NCBI RefSeq assembly: GCF_013328345.1
Contig: NZ_JABULX010000012.1
Span: 48,649-112,648 of the forward strand
DNA length: 64,000 bases
Reading direction: 5' to 3'
Source of the DNA: Marinifaba aquimaris
GTDB lineage: Bacteria > Pseudomonadota > Gammaproteobacteria > Enterobacterales > Alteromonadaceae
Shown here: positions 47,341-55,909 of the stretch, in pieces
Layout: every line of letters begins with the position of its first letter
How positions within the stretch are numbered: the first letter of the stretch is position 1
The notes under the pieces: model-generated
Told to the model about the DNA's origin: nothing
Seen by the model: the letters and a program-made list of their open reading frames with translations, nothing else
The model's database searches: none
Position numbers and translations under genes: made by a program

Positions 47341-47368
47341 TTGACACTAATAAGTCCATCCCTATAAT
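47341..47368 (+). promoter_or_regulatory. Promoter of the tRNA-Val array
   Basis: TTGACA at 47341-47346, a 16-bp spacer, and TATAAT at 47363-47368, followed by a GC-rich discriminator (ACCGCCCC) as usual for stable-RNA promoters. The first tRNA begins 33 bp downstream. Confidence 0.85.
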
Positions 47369-47401
47369 ACCGCCCCACACAAGACGAGAGTCTTACGAGT
47401 T

Positions 47402-47477
47402 GGGTGATTAGCTCAGTTGGGAGAGCATCGCCCTTACAAGGCGAGGGTCACTGGTTCAAGTCCAGTATCACCCACCA
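47402..47477 (+). tRNA. tRNA-Val (TAC), copy 1 of 6
   Basis: GGGTGATTAGCTCAG start, anticodon loop CTTACAA (anticodon TAC), ends TCACCCACCA. First of six identical copies. Confidence 0.97.
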
Positions 47478-47514
47478 CTACCCTATTAGTGTTTCGCAAA
47501 GAATAATTTAAGGC

Positions 47515-47590
47515 GGGTGATTAGCTCAGTTGGGAGAGCATCGCCCTTACAAGGCGAGGGTCACTGGTTCAAGTCCAGTATCACCCACCA
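47515..47590 (+). tRNA. tRNA-Val (TAC), copy 2 of 6
   Basis: Identical to copy 1; repeat period 113 bp, spacer included. Confidence 0.97.
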
Positions 47591-47627
47591 CGACCCTATT
47601 CGTGTTTCGCAAAGAATAATTTAAGGC

Positions 47628-47703
47628 GGGTGATTAGCTCAGTTGGGAGAGCATCGCCCTTACAAGGCGAGGGTCACTGGTTCAAGTCCAGTATCACCCA
47701 CCA
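47628..47703 (+). tRNA. tRNA-Val (TAC), copy 3 of 6
   Basis: Identical to copy 1; preceding spacer differs by two bases from the other 37-bp spacers. Confidence 0.97.
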
Positions 47704-47740
47704 CTACCCTATTAGTGTTTCGCAAAGAATAATTTAAGGC

Positions 47741-47816
47741 GGGTGATTAGCTCAGTTGGGAGAGCATCGCCCTTACAAGGCGAGGGTCACTGGTTCAAGT
47801 CCAGTATCACCCACCA
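47741..47816 (+). tRNA. tRNA-Val (TAC), copy 4 of 6
   Basis: Identical to copy 1. Confidence 0.97.
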
Positions 47817-47847
47817 CTCTATTTAGTGACCGTTTTATATTCTTTGC

Positions 47848-47923
47848 GGGTGATTAGCTCAGTTGGGAGAGCATCGCCCTTACAAGGCGAGGGTCACTGG
47901 TTCAAGTCCAGTATCACCCACCA
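47848..47923 (+). tRNA. tRNA-Val (TAC), copy 5 of 6
   Basis: Identical to copy 1; the spacer before it is 31 bp and of different sequence, suggesting an older join. Confidence 0.97.
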
Positions 47924-47960
47924 CTACCCTATTAGTGTTTCGCAAAGAATAATTTAAGGC

Positions 47961-48036
47961 GGGTGATTAGCTCAGTTGGGAGAGCATCGCCCTTACAAGG
48001 CGAGGGTCACTGGTTCAAGTCCAGTATCACCCACCA
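47961..48036 (+). tRNA. tRNA-Val (TAC), copy 6 of 6
   Basis: Identical to copy 1; last copy before the cold-shock gene, which is convergent. Confidence 0.97.
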
Positions 48037-48102
48037 ATTCTACATTGGTCACAAAAAACTTATCTAAACAACTCAATTAATATTATAAAGCTATATTGCA
48101 TG

Positions 48103-48137
48103 CATAAAAAAACCGAACATTAAGCCCGGTCTTTTTC
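48103..48137 (-). terminator. Terminator of the cold-shock gene
   Basis: Minus strand ACCGGGC / GTTCGGT stem followed by TTTTTTT, 20 bp after the csp stop. The plus-strand side also has a T-run (TTTTTC), so it may also end the tRNA-Val transcript. Confidence 0.75.
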
Positions 48138-48156
48138 GTCAATATCTTTTAGTCGA

Positions 48157-48366
48157 TTAAAGCGGAGTTACGTTCTCAGCTTGAGGACCTTTTTGACCAT
48201 CTACGACTTCGAATGACACTGATTGACCATCTTTCAATGAACGACGACCTGTACCGTTAATAGCTCTGAAGTGAACAAAAATATCCGGACCACCTTCTTG
48301 AGCGATAAAACCGAAACCTTTTTCGTCGTTAAACCATTTTACTTGGCCTGTTTTTGTATCAGACAT
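48157..48366 (-). CDS. CspA-family cold-shock protein
   Basis: 69-aa single cold-shock domain ([20 protein letters not shown]). RNP1 is KGFGFI and RNP2 is DIFVHF, the RNA-binding surfaces. It acts as an RNA chaperone. An upstream ATG at 48375 (MQQ) lies too near the AGGAAA ribosome site; 48366 is better placed. The 335-bp gap upstream is consistent with a long, structured 5' leader as in other csp genes. Confidence 0.93.
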   Translation of the reverse strand: MSDTKTGQVKWFNDEKGFGFIAQEGGPDIFVHFRAINGTGRRSLKDGQSVSFEVVDGQKGPQAENVTPL

Positions 48367-48375
48367 TTGTTGCAT

Positions 48376-48710
48376 TTTCCTATAAATTAAAACGTGTTGC
48401 TGACCACTTAAATGTGATTGAGTTCTTGCGTAGAAGGTTTAGCGTTATGACGAAAGAGAGGGCTAAAGATTAGACTTCAATGTTCAGCACATAAGACAAA
48501 GCACTTCCTTGCTCTGAATAGTATTGACGTGTTTTTACTCAAGGTCAATTGATAATCACACAAAGCAACAAAAAATTAATATTGTTTGTCTTATAAAACC
48601 GGAGCTTAACGCAAAAATAGGTTTGACCACTATAAATAGATATTGACATCAATTGTAATTTAGCAAGAATGGTCACCTAGAAAAGAAAATTACAAATAGA
48701 GATATTTATC
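48376..48710. other. Divergent regulatory region: csp leader and porin promoter
   Basis: 335 bp between the minus-strand csp gene and the plus-strand porin-like gene. No gene seen. The csp-proximal part probably encodes its 5' leader RNA; the other part should hold the porin promoter. I cannot mark exact start sites. Confidence 0.5.
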
Positions 48711-49928
48711 TTGCTATTACAAAGCAAATATAAATCTGCCCTGCTTTGCCCTGTTTTACTAGCGAGCACAGCACCTAGCCTAGCCGCTGATATTCACTGG
48801 TCAGGTTTTGCTTCTATTCGAGGCGGGCTAATGACAGACGATCTAGTGCGTCCTGCTTTCCACAATCTTTATCAAGACAAAGAGTTCACATTAAAAAAAG
48901 AATCCCTATTTGCATTACAAGCCACTACCGATTTAGGTGAAGGGTTAACAACGGCCTTACAACTGGTTGCAAGGGGTCATGAAGACTTCGATGTCGAAGC
49001 AAGATGGGCTTACATTGGTTATCAAATCAATGAAAACACGCAAGTGATTGCAGGACGCTTTGCTATTCCTATCTTCAAATTTTCAGATACTGTCGATATT
49101 GGTTTTGCTCGTAATCGCGGACGATTACCGACATCAGTTTATGTACCTTTCGATTTTTCTGTTATCGAAGGACTAAGGCTCGATTATAGCAATTACATTA
49201 ATGAGAGCTGGAATTATCAAGTTATTGCGACGTACGGTAGCTGGGATGGCATCATTCCATCAACGGCACTGACACCATTTTCAGCAGAAGCCAGCAACAT
49301 TACCCATTTATCAGTTGAGCTCAGTAATGAGTGGCTAACCCTATTTGCTGGCGGCATGACAACAAACTTTGTCAGTGAAGAGTTCGATCATGTTTTAGTT
49401 GATGGGACACTTGAGCAACTTGGTTTAAAGGATGAGTTAGACGCTATCGACTACGACTACAGTCAAATGTACATCTCTGAAGGTCGTGAATCTGAATATT
49501 TAATGGCAGGTTACTATATTGATTACAATGGATATATTAATCAGTTTGAGTGGACCCGTTACGGTACCCACAAATCAGTAGATCAATTCAATGACGGCTG
49601 GCAATTTACTATCGGTAAGCGATTCGACAAACTGACCGTTTTATTAACCCAAGAGCAAAATAAGCAAAATAATAGCTCGACAAATTTCCATGATGTCGAA
49701 GATAAATCATTGGCTGCCCGCTTAAAAGTAGTGGACGATCTGTTTTCACTCGGTAATGAGTATGAATCGCTCAGTTTAAACTTTCATTATAACTTTCACG
49801 AGCAAGCTAATCTGACGATGACCATTGCCGATTTAGAATTTGTAAATAAGGAATATAACAAAGACGAGAACGGAGACTATGCTAACGAAACCAAGATCAT
49901 CAGTCTTGGCATAGATATAGTGTTTTAG
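48711..49928 (+). CDS. Porin-like outer-membrane beta-barrel protein
   Basis: 405-aa protein with a signal peptide (cleaved about APSLAA|DIHWSG), then alternating beta-strands: SGFASIRGGLMTDD, TALQLVARGHEDFDVEARWAYIGY, VIAGRFAIPIFKFSD, and a C-terminal strand ending IVF, the Phe-terminated barrel signal. The only in-frame start giving a signal peptide is TTG 48711. It resembles the porin-like proteins that pair with a short PstS-like protein in Vibrio and Shewanella, as here (9 bp to the next gene). Substrate unknown. Confidence 0.8.
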   Translation: MLLQSKYKSALLCPVLLASTAPSLAADIHWSGFASIRGGLMTDDLVRPAFHNLYQDKEFTLKKESLFALQATTDLGEGLTTALQLVARGHEDFDVEARWAYIGYQINENTQVIAGRFAIPIFKFSDTVDIGFARNRGRLPTSVYVPFDFSVIEGLRLDYSNYINESWNYQVIATYGSWDGIIPSTALTPFSAEASNITHLSVELSNEWLTLFAGGMTTNFVSEEFDHVLVDGTLEQLGLKDELDAIDYDYSQMYISEGRESEYLMAGYYIDYNGYINQFEWTRYGTHKSVDQFNDGWQFTIGKRFDKLTVLLTQEQNKQNNSSTNFHDVEDKSLAARLKVVDDLFSLGNEYESLSLNFHYNFHEQANLTMTIADLEFVNKEYNKDENGDYANETKIISLGIDIVF

Positions 49929-49937
49929 GGGCTAATA

Positions 49938-50339
49938 ATGAAAACACTTATTTGTGCATTGATGTTATTACTATCATTTGAGCTGTTCGCCAAAACGGCC
50001 ATCATAGTGCACCCTAATAATGATAGTAACTTCAATAAAATAGAAGTTTCACGCATCTTTATCGGTAAAGCCAAATTCTTCAGTAATGGTCAAAAGGCCG
50101 TGCCTCTTTATTTAACAGATAAACCAGTGAAAGATAAATTCAACGGTCAGTTTTTAGGTCGTTCAACCATTCAAATTAAAACTTACTGGTCAAAGTTACT
50201 GTTTACTGGTCGTGGTGTGCCACCCAATGAAGTCACTAATGAAGAAATGCTAGAAAAAGTCGCTTCATCAGAAGAGTTCATCGGTTATATCGATGCGTCT
50301 TTGGTCAACGATCAAGTTAAGGTTATCTATACCTTCTAA
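49938..50339 (+). CDS. Short PstS-like periplasmic protein
   Basis: 133-aa exported protein (signal peptide residues 1-18, ending LFAKT). Sequence IIVHPNNDSNFNKIEVSRIFIGKAK and the later IGYIDASLVNDQVKVIYTF match the compact phosphate-ABC-binding-like domain (PBP_like_2). It is only one lobe of a PstS fold, so ligand binding may need a partner. It is coupled to the porin-like gene upstream and followed by a terminator. Confidence 0.83.
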   Translation: MKTLICALMLLLSFELFAKTAIIVHPNNDSNFNKIEVSRIFIGKAKFFSNGQKAVPLYLTDKPVKDKFNGQFLGRSTIQIKTYWSKLLFTGRGVPPNEVTNEEMLEKVASSEEFIGYIDASLVNDQVKVIYTF

Positions 50340-50344
50340 CCCCC

Positions 50345-50376
50345 AGATCTTACTCTGCCTTGCAGAGTAAGATTTT
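50345..50376 (+). terminator. Terminator after the PstS-like gene
   Basis: TCTTACTCTGC-CTT-GCAGAGTAAGA stem followed by TTTTCTG; 5 bp after the stop. Confidence 0.9.
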
Positions 50377-50441
50377 CTGCTTTATCACAAATGCGATTCT
50401 GTTAAAATCGGCGGCTGTTTTTTTCACTAGTAACATTCACT

Positions 50442-50948
50442 ATGAATCAATTTGCCTGCATTGGATTATTCAACCCTAAAAGCCCTCAAAACGTCGGTAC
50501 CATTATGCGTGCGGCTGGATGCTACGATGTCAATTCTGTTTTTTACACCGGTCGACGCTATGACAAAGCGCGAGAATTCACCACAGATACCAAGCAAGTT
50601 TATCAGCGTATACCTTTAACAGGCGTCAATGATTTAAAAGATGTGATCCCTTTTGGAGCCAAACCAGTGGCAATTGAATTAGTAGAAGGTGCAACCCCAC
50701 TACCAGACTATCGACACCCACTTAACGCTTTTTATGTCTTTGGACCAGAAGATGGTTCGCTGTCGCAAGAAGTGGTGGATTGGTGTGAGGATGTTGTGTA
50801 TATCCCAACGATTGGTTCAATGAATTTGGCGGCGACTGTAAATGTGTTGCTCTACGATAGATTTGTCAAACTTGGTGTCGATATGGGCGAAAATGATGCA
50901 TTAATAAAAAAGAGCCGTGACAATAATAATCGTACTAAGGTCAAATAA
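50442..50948 (+). CDS. SpoU/TrmH-family RNA 2'-O-methyltransferase
   Basis: 168-aa SPOUT methyltransferase. Motif 1 NPKSPQNVGTIMRAAGCY (substrate Arg/Asn), motif 2 FYVFGPEDGSLSQE, motif 3 IPTIGSMNLAATVNVLLYDR forming the SAM-binding knot. It modifies a ribose in tRNA or rRNA. It is nearest in size to TrmL/YibK-type enzymes, but the knot motif is variant (SMNLAAT), so the target is left open. It has its own transcription unit. Confidence 0.88.
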   Translation: MNQFACIGLFNPKSPQNVGTIMRAAGCYDVNSVFYTGRRYDKAREFTTDTKQVYQRIPLTGVNDLKDVIPFGAKPVAIELVEGATPLPDYRHPLNAFYVFGPEDGSLSQEVVDWCEDVVYIPTIGSMNLAATVNVLLYDRFVKLGVDMGENDALIKKSRDNNNRTKVK

Positions 50949-51249
50949 CGGTAAATTTAGCTTATTTTCTGGTTTTAATAATTAATTCATACGTATGCAA
51001 GCATTTGATTTATTGCCATTTTTATTATCAATGCCCAATAAAGCACCAAAAAAAGACACCCGCACCAAAACAATGCAGACAATTGGACTATATTAGTTAT
51101 CAGGGATATTTGTTGTGCCAGAACAAAGTTAAATAATTCACGTAACCAAATGAATAAAAAGGATTTTTTACATTTGGCACAACCAATGCATTTCTCTATT
51201 TACAACAACAATAATAAAAATTACTCAAGTATTTTAAATTAAGGTAAAT
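50949..51249. other. Leader region of the TorF-like porin gene
   Basis: 300 bp without a gene. It contains a separated inverted pair GTTGTGCCA (51112-51120) / TGGCACAAC (51175-51183), which could form a stem in the 5' leader of the next gene. AAGG lies just before its ATG. Confidence 0.45.
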
Positions 51250-51927
51250 ATGATGAAACTGACAAAAATCGCTACTTCAATCGCTTTACTCGCTTCAACT
51301 ATTTCTGCGCCAGCAATGGCTCAAATCGAAGGCTTATCAGCAAATGTTGCTGCCACATCGAACTACTTATGGCGTGGTTTAGAACAATCAAGTGGTGATG
51401 CTGCTATCTCTGGCGGTATCGACTACGAAGCCGATTCAGGTTTATATCTAGGTACTTGGGCATCAAATGCCTCTTGGGATACAGATATGAGCTACGAATT
51501 AGACCTCTACGGTGGTTATGTTTTTGAATTAAGTGAAGGTGTCGACTTAGATGTAGGTTTTATTTACTTCGCTTACCCTGATGCCCTTAATGATGAACTC
51601 GATTTTTCAGAGGTCTATGCACATGTATCGGTGGGTGATTTCTCATTTGGCATCGATGTATTAGTAGACGCAGAAGGCTACGATGCAGGCGATAGTACTT
51701 ATGCATCTGTCAGTTATGCGACTGAAATCAGCGAAGGCCTTGAATTGGCTATCAATGCTGGTATGTATTCAGGCGATTTAGTTGAAGATGGTTACGGTGA
51801 TGACTTAATTGATGTAGGCATTTCACTATCAAAAGACGGCTTCTCATTTGGTTTATACAAATCAGATTACGACGGTGATGACGATGTTAAAGCCGTAGTA
51901 AGCTATTCAATGGATATCGATTTATAA
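51250..51927 (+). CDS. TorF-family putative porin (Gcw_chp)
   Basis: 225-aa outer-membrane protein of the TIGR02001/PF09694 family. Signal peptide to about residue 24 (APAMAQ), then the hallmark VAATSNYLWRGLEQSS near the start of the barrel, and strongly acidic strands rich in Asp and Gly. It ends YSMDIDL. Proposed to be a small porin; substrate unknown. Flanked by a hairpin-containing leader and a strong terminator, it is monocistronic. Confidence 0.9.
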   Translation: MMKLTKIATSIALLASTISAPAMAQIEGLSANVAATSNYLWRGLEQSSGDAAISGGIDYEADSGLYLGTWASNASWDTDMSYELDLYGGYVFELSEGVDLDVGFIYFAYPDALNDELDFSEVYAHVSVGDFSFGIDVLVDAEGYDAGDSTYASVSYATEISEGLELAINAGMYSGDLVEDGYGDDLIDVGISLSKDGFSFGLYKSDYDGDDDVKAVVSYSMDIDL

Positions 51928-51941
51928 ATTCGTTTTTTAAC

Positions 51942-51984
51942 TAGCTACTGTTGTATTTAAACCTGCAACAGTAGCTATTTAATA
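51942..51984 (+). terminator. Terminator after the TorF-like gene
   Basis: TAGCTACTGTTG / CAACAGTAGCTA perfect 12-bp stem followed by TTTAAT. Confidence 0.8.
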
Positions 51985-52167
51985 ATGTTCGTCACATTAG
52001 TTATATAGCAGGATGAAAGTTAACCACGCGATACCCGACATCCCATACTTTCTTTTTATACCTACCCTAAGTTTTATCACCCTGACTTAACCCTATTGCA
52101 GCAGGCTATTAATAAGCTAAAAATCACGTCATAATCGCTTTAAAAGCAATTAATAAATGGAATATTT

Positions 52168-52437
52168 ATGCAACTGACTTTAGAAATCAGCCTTTACCCT
52201 TTAGCTAATATGCAATTTGAAGACGAAATTTGGGACTTTCTTCGCCGCTTGAGAAATCACGAAGAATTAAAAGTAGATACCAATGGTGTCAGCACATTGG
52301 TTTATGGTGATTATGACGATGTCATGCAAAAGGTGATGGCAGAAATTAAACAGACACATGAAGAGGTTAATTCAGCCATTTTTATCGTAAAAATGTTGGC
52401 TAAAGACCGCTCAACCTTTAAAGACAAACTTGCTTGA
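52168..52437 (+). CDS. YkoF/thiamin-binding-like small protein
   Basis: 89-aa cytoplasmic protein with a ferredoxin-like fold pattern: LTLEISLYPLANMQFEDEI, then LKVDTNGVSTLVYGDYDDVM and a C-terminal helix. The TNG-S-LV-G-YD-VM block is typical of the Thiamine_BP/YkoF-like families, which bind HMP or thiamin-related ligands. Its own promoter region is unremarkable. The link to the thi operon 11 kb away is only suggestive. Confidence 0.7.
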   Translation: MQLTLEISLYPLANMQFEDEIWDFLRRLRNHEELKVDTNGVSTLVYGDYDDVMQKVMAEIKQTHEEVNSAIFIVKMLAKDRSTFKDKLA

Positions 52438-52475
52438 ACAACGCACAGCAAGCTTGTCTTCGCTTAAATACGTGA

Positions 52476-53528
52476 TTAAAACGCGGCAGGATAACGTTTC
52501 AACAAGTCATCAACAGCTTGTTTTAATTCATCAGATAGCGGCATATAAAATGCGTCGATATCTTCTTTTAGCTGCGCCATAGAGGTTGCACCAATAATAG
52601 TCGACGTTACACCATCGACTTGATCACACCAAGCTAGCGCTAACTGAGATGGCGTATAACCAAACCTTTCGGCTAATTTAACGTATTCAGCCACAGCTGC
52701 ATTTGACTGCTCAGTGTCTCTAAACAAACCGTTACGCTGTGATATTGTCCAACGCGTGCCCTCAGGACGAGCGCCATTTAAGTACTTACCACTGAGTACA
52801 CCGCCCGCTAAAGGCGACCAAGGTAAGTAAGCAATATCTTCATGCATACAATTCTCAATTAAATAAGGCCAATCTTTACTGTGCAGTAAGTTAAACTCGT
52901 TTTGAATCGAGACCATTTTTGGCAAATCATATTTTTCACTGAGTTTTAAGTAAGTATTGATACCCCAAGTTGTATCATCAGATAAACCACAGTGCTTGAT
53001 CTTCCCTGCCTTAACACACTTATCTAACCCCTGAAGAATATCTAGCATATCAGCGGTTTCTTTTGCGGCATCCGTTTCACTGAATTTCACCTGATTTAAC
53101 CAGTGTTTACCAAAATGAGGTGATACTCGGTTAGGCCAGTGTAGTTGATATAAATCGATGTAGTCGGTTTGTAAGCGCTTTAGAGAATCATCAACTGCCT
53201 TGATCACGGCATCGCCCGTAATAGGCTGACCTCCCCTAATCCAAGGTAAGCCGCCTCCCGCAATTTTTGTCGCAATGACTAAGTCTTGGCGCTTATTTTG
53301 ATGACGAGAAAGCCAATCACCAATGATACTCTCTGTCTTACCGTAGGTATCTGGCGAAGGTGGAACGGCGTACATCTCAGCTGTATCGATAAAGTTAACT
53401 CCCTGCTCCATGGCGTAGTGAATTTGCTCATCAGCATCAGCCTGATTATTTTGCAGTCCCCAAGTCATCGAGCCTAAACAAACTCTAGATACATCAACAC
53501 CACTACTACCTAGCTTGTCATATTTCAT
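52476..53528 (-). CDS. tas: Aldo/keto reductase, Tas family
   Basis: 350-aa NADP-dependent reductase with an AKR TIM barrel. Catalytic Asp/Tyr in FIDTAEMYAVPP, Lys in VIATKIAG, His in YQLHWPNR, and cofactor site SQLALAWCDQVDGVTSTIIGAT in part. The insert PPSPDTYGKTE is specific for Tas proteins, known in E. coli to complement tyrosine auxotrophy under starvation. Monocistronic. Confidence 0.92.
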   Translation of the reverse strand: MKYDKLGSSGVDVSRVCLGSMTWGLQNNQADADEQIHYAMEQGVNFIDTAEMYAVPPSPDTYGKTESIIGDWLSRHQNKRQDLVIATKIAGGGLPWIRGGQPITGDAVIKAVDDSLKRLQTDYIDLYQLHWPNRVSPHFGKHWLNQVKFSETDAAKETADMLDILQGLDKCVKAGKIKHCGLSDDTTWGINTYLKLSEKYDLPKMVSIQNEFNLLHSKDWPYLIENCMHEDIAYLPWSPLAGGVLSGKYLNGARPEGTRWTISQRNGLFRDTEQSNAAVAEYVKLAERFGYTPSQLALAWCDQVDGVTSTIIGATSMAQLKEDIDAFYMPLSDELKQAVDDLLKRYPAAF

Positions 53529-53801
53529 TATTATTCCTTGATTGATTCAATTGCATTTACAAAAGGTTCATTACGTTTTAACTGATAAAAATAGATTAAA
53601 ACAAACTTAATATTTAGCGCTTAGCTCAATAAAAATCATGTCTTATAAAGCACTTAACGATAGTTAATTGAAGAAGTTTTTGTTTATAGTAATCAATCTC
53701 AACCAGCATCACAGAAATGATTATCTGGCTAAAAAGTTATAACCTAAAGTTAAGACTAGCGCATTACCATACAATTCAACATTTCTAATAAGGCCAAAAA
53801 C

Positions 53802-54197
53802 ATGTCTGCCATCAAAGCACTCGATCAATTACTTCAATCTATGGCACCGGTATTAACAAACAAAGAATATGTTTTTTGCACCGTGAAAAGCGATTTAGCC
53901 AGTTGCGTTAGCTATCAGCCGATAGCTAGTTTTATCGAAGATGAAGGGTTGACCTTAGTGCTAGAAAAACAAACTGCTATTAAAGCTGGGCTAAATTTTG
54001 AAGGCGTATTTAAAAAAATAACATTAACCGTTCATTCAAGTTTAGAAGCCGTTGGTTTAACCGCGGCCATTGCCACAAAACTAGCCGAGCGCGATATAAG
54101 CGCCAATGTGATCGCAGCTTATTATCACGACCATATCTTTGTGCCAGCCAACAAAGCTGATTTGGCCCTCAACGCTTTAAAGACCTTCTCTGACTAA
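53802..54197 (+). CDS. ACT-domain protein
   Basis: 131-aa cytoplasmic protein with two ACT-like halves: EYVFCTVKSDLASCVSYQPI and EDEGLTLVLEKQTA in the first, ITLTVHSSLEAVGLTAAIATKLAERDISANVIAAYYHDHIFVP in the second, a pattern conserved in small aspartokinase-like ACT proteins of unknown role. It probably binds an amino acid. Good conservation of the second half makes the call safe; function unknown. Confidence 0.82.
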   Translation: MSAIKALDQLLQSMAPVLTNKEYVFCTVKSDLASCVSYQPIASFIEDEGLTLVLEKQTAIKAGLNFEGVFKKITLTVHSSLEAVGLTAAIATKLAERDISANVIAAYYHDHIFVPANKADLALNALKTFSD

Positions 54198-54296
54198 ATA
54201 TTCACTAGCTAAATAGTGAAAATACCCAATTTGTTACTTGGCATAAACGGTAAAAAAGAGGAAGTTAATAACAAACCAAGCTATTGAGATAAGCCA

Positions 54297-54629
54297 ATGC
54301 CAGAGCTAAAAACCTTAGGGCTATTTATTATTACCGCCATTGCTGAAATCGTCGGCTGCTACCTCCCCTACTTGTGGTTACGAGAAGGTAAAACCATATG
54401 GCTATTGCTACCAGCCGCGTTAAGTTTGGCACTCTTTGTTTGGTTATTAACTCTTCATCCTACGGCATCAGGCAGAGTTTATGCAGCTTATGGCGGTGTA
54501 TACGTTTTTGTCGCTATTTTTTGGTTATGGACAGTTGATGGCATTAAACCCACTCAATGGGATCTCATTGGAGCTTTAGTCGCTTTAATCGGTATGGCCA
54601 TTATCATGTTTGCGCCAAGAGCGAGCTGA
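54297..54629 (+). CDS. ynfA: YnfA-family (UPF0060) small multidrug-transporter-like membrane protein
   Basis: 110-aa protein with four spans and the UPF0060 signatures [42 protein letters not shown] and [18 protein letters not shown] end. Related to SMR efflux proteins; some YnfA members export cationic biocides. Single gene with weak Shine-Dalgarno. Confidence 0.93.
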   Translation: MPELKTLGLFIITAIAEIVGCYLPYLWLREGKTIWLLLPAALSLALFVWLLTLHPTASGRVYAAYGGVYVFVAIFWLWTVDGIKPTQWDLIGALVALIGMAIIMFAPRAS

Positions 54630-54693
54630 AAAACAACAGGCTAAATCCAAAACCTAGCATTGTTCTGATAATAATAGGGGAAAAATACAAACA

Positions 54694-54732
54694 CTGAATG
54701 CGAATCATTATCAGTTATGTTATAACATAACT
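54694..54732 (+). promoter_or_regulatory. Possible Fur box and palindromic operator before the flavoprotein gene
   Basis: CTGAATGCGAATCATTATC (54694-54712) matches 14 of 19 positions of the E. coli Fur consensus, with a fully matching right half. Directly beside it lies a perfect 20-bp palindrome (54713-54732, half-site AGTTATGTTA). Both stand 24-60 bp upstream of ATG 54756, a normal operator place. Two regulators may act here. Confidence 0.5.
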
Positions 54733-54755
54733 AAATATATTAGCTATTCAGATGT

Positions 54756-55892
54756 ATGAAACCAGAATTACAACACACTAAAGTCGTTATTGTTGGCGCA
54801 GGCCCTTCGGGAATAGGCTGTGCTGCCCTATTAAAACAAATGGGGTTGACCGATGACGCGATGCGCATTTTCGAAGCCAAACAAATAGGTAGTACGTTTA
54901 AGGCTTGGCCAAAAGAAATGAAGATGATCACGCCTTCTTTCCCAAGCAATGGCTTTCACCAAACCGACCTTAATGCCATTACGCCCGATACCTCCCCTGC
55001 TTTTAGCATAGGAAAAGAGCATTTAACCGGTGAAGACTACGCCACTTACTTACAGAATGTAGTCAAACACTACGATATTAAAGTTGAAGAAAACCAAAAA
55101 GTTATCGACGTCTTACCGCAAGGCGAAGATGATGACTTTTTGATCACCCTCGCATCGGGTGAACAAATTGCAACTCAATATCTAATTTGGGCTGGTGGTG
55201 AATTTTCTTCTCCTAAAAAGGCCACGTTTGGTGGCAGCGAACTCTGTACCCACAACAGTGAAATTGATAGCTGGGCAAATTGTGATGCTGATCATTATGC
55301 TGTGATTGGTTGCTATGAAAGCGGTGTAGATGCGGCCTATAACCTAGCCAGCTTGGGTAAAAAAGTAACCTTAATAGATGCCAGTTACGATCAGGCCGAT
55401 ACTTATGATCCCAGCCGCGTGTTAAGTCCATATACGGCAGAGCGTTTAGCGTCACTCGTTAACACTCAACTTGTCGAATTAGAACAATGCTTTGAAGTAA
55501 ATCAAGTAATAGAAACCAGCTCAGGTTACGAGTTGATATCCATGACGGGCGATCGTTTATCCAGTCAAGGCAAGCCCATTAACTGCACGGGTTTTAATAC
55601 TCACTTAGGCCCGGTCTCCGATTTATTTGATTTAGACAGTGAAGGTTTTCCACTTATCAATAAATTTGATGAATCAACCATTTGCAGAAACCTATTTTTA
55701 ACCGGACCCAAATTAGTGCATGGCGAAGTATTACTGTGCTTTATCTATAAATTTAGAGGTCGATTCACCACACCTTGCAGCATTATTGCCACCGAATTGG
55801 ATTTAGATTTATCAATACTCAAGCATTACCAGCAAGCAGGCATGCTGCTACAAGATCTTAGTTGTTGTGAAGACCAACAGTGTTTTTGTTAA
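54756..55892 (+). CDS. FAD/NAD(P)-dependent oxidoreductase next to an ACR3-like permease
   Basis: 378-aa flavoprotein. FAD-binding VVIVGAGPSGIGCAALL at the N-terminus; second nucleotide motif YAVIGCYESGVDAAYNLASLG near 184; GG in IWAGGEFSSPKK. The C-terminus is Cys-rich (LSCCEDQQCFC), perhaps a metal or redox site. It resembles ArsO-like flavoproteins encoded with arsenite permeases. The gene is 17 bp from the permease and shares its promoter. Whether its substrate is arsenic-related is not shown; the possible Fur box points to iron-responsive control. Confidence 0.78.
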   Translation: MKPELQHTKVVIVGAGPSGIGCAALLKQMGLTDDAMRIFEAKQIGSTFKAWPKEMKMITPSFPSNGFHQTDLNAITPDTSPAFSIGKEHLTGEDYATYLQNVVKHYDIKVEENQKVIDVLPQGEDDDFLITLASGEQIATQYLIWAGGEFSSPKKATFGGSELCTHNSEIDSWANCDADHYAVIGCYESGVDAAYNLASLGKKVTLIDASYDQADTYDPSRVLSPYTAERLASLVNTQLVELEQCFEVNQVIETSSGYELISMTGDRLSSQGKPINCTGFNTHLGPVSDLFDLDSEGFPLINKFDESTICRNLFLTGPKLVHGEVLLCFIYKFRGRFTTPCSIIATELDLDLSILKHYQQAGMLLQDLSCCEDQQCFC

Positions 55893-55909
55893 CTTATTAA
55901 GGAAGATTT

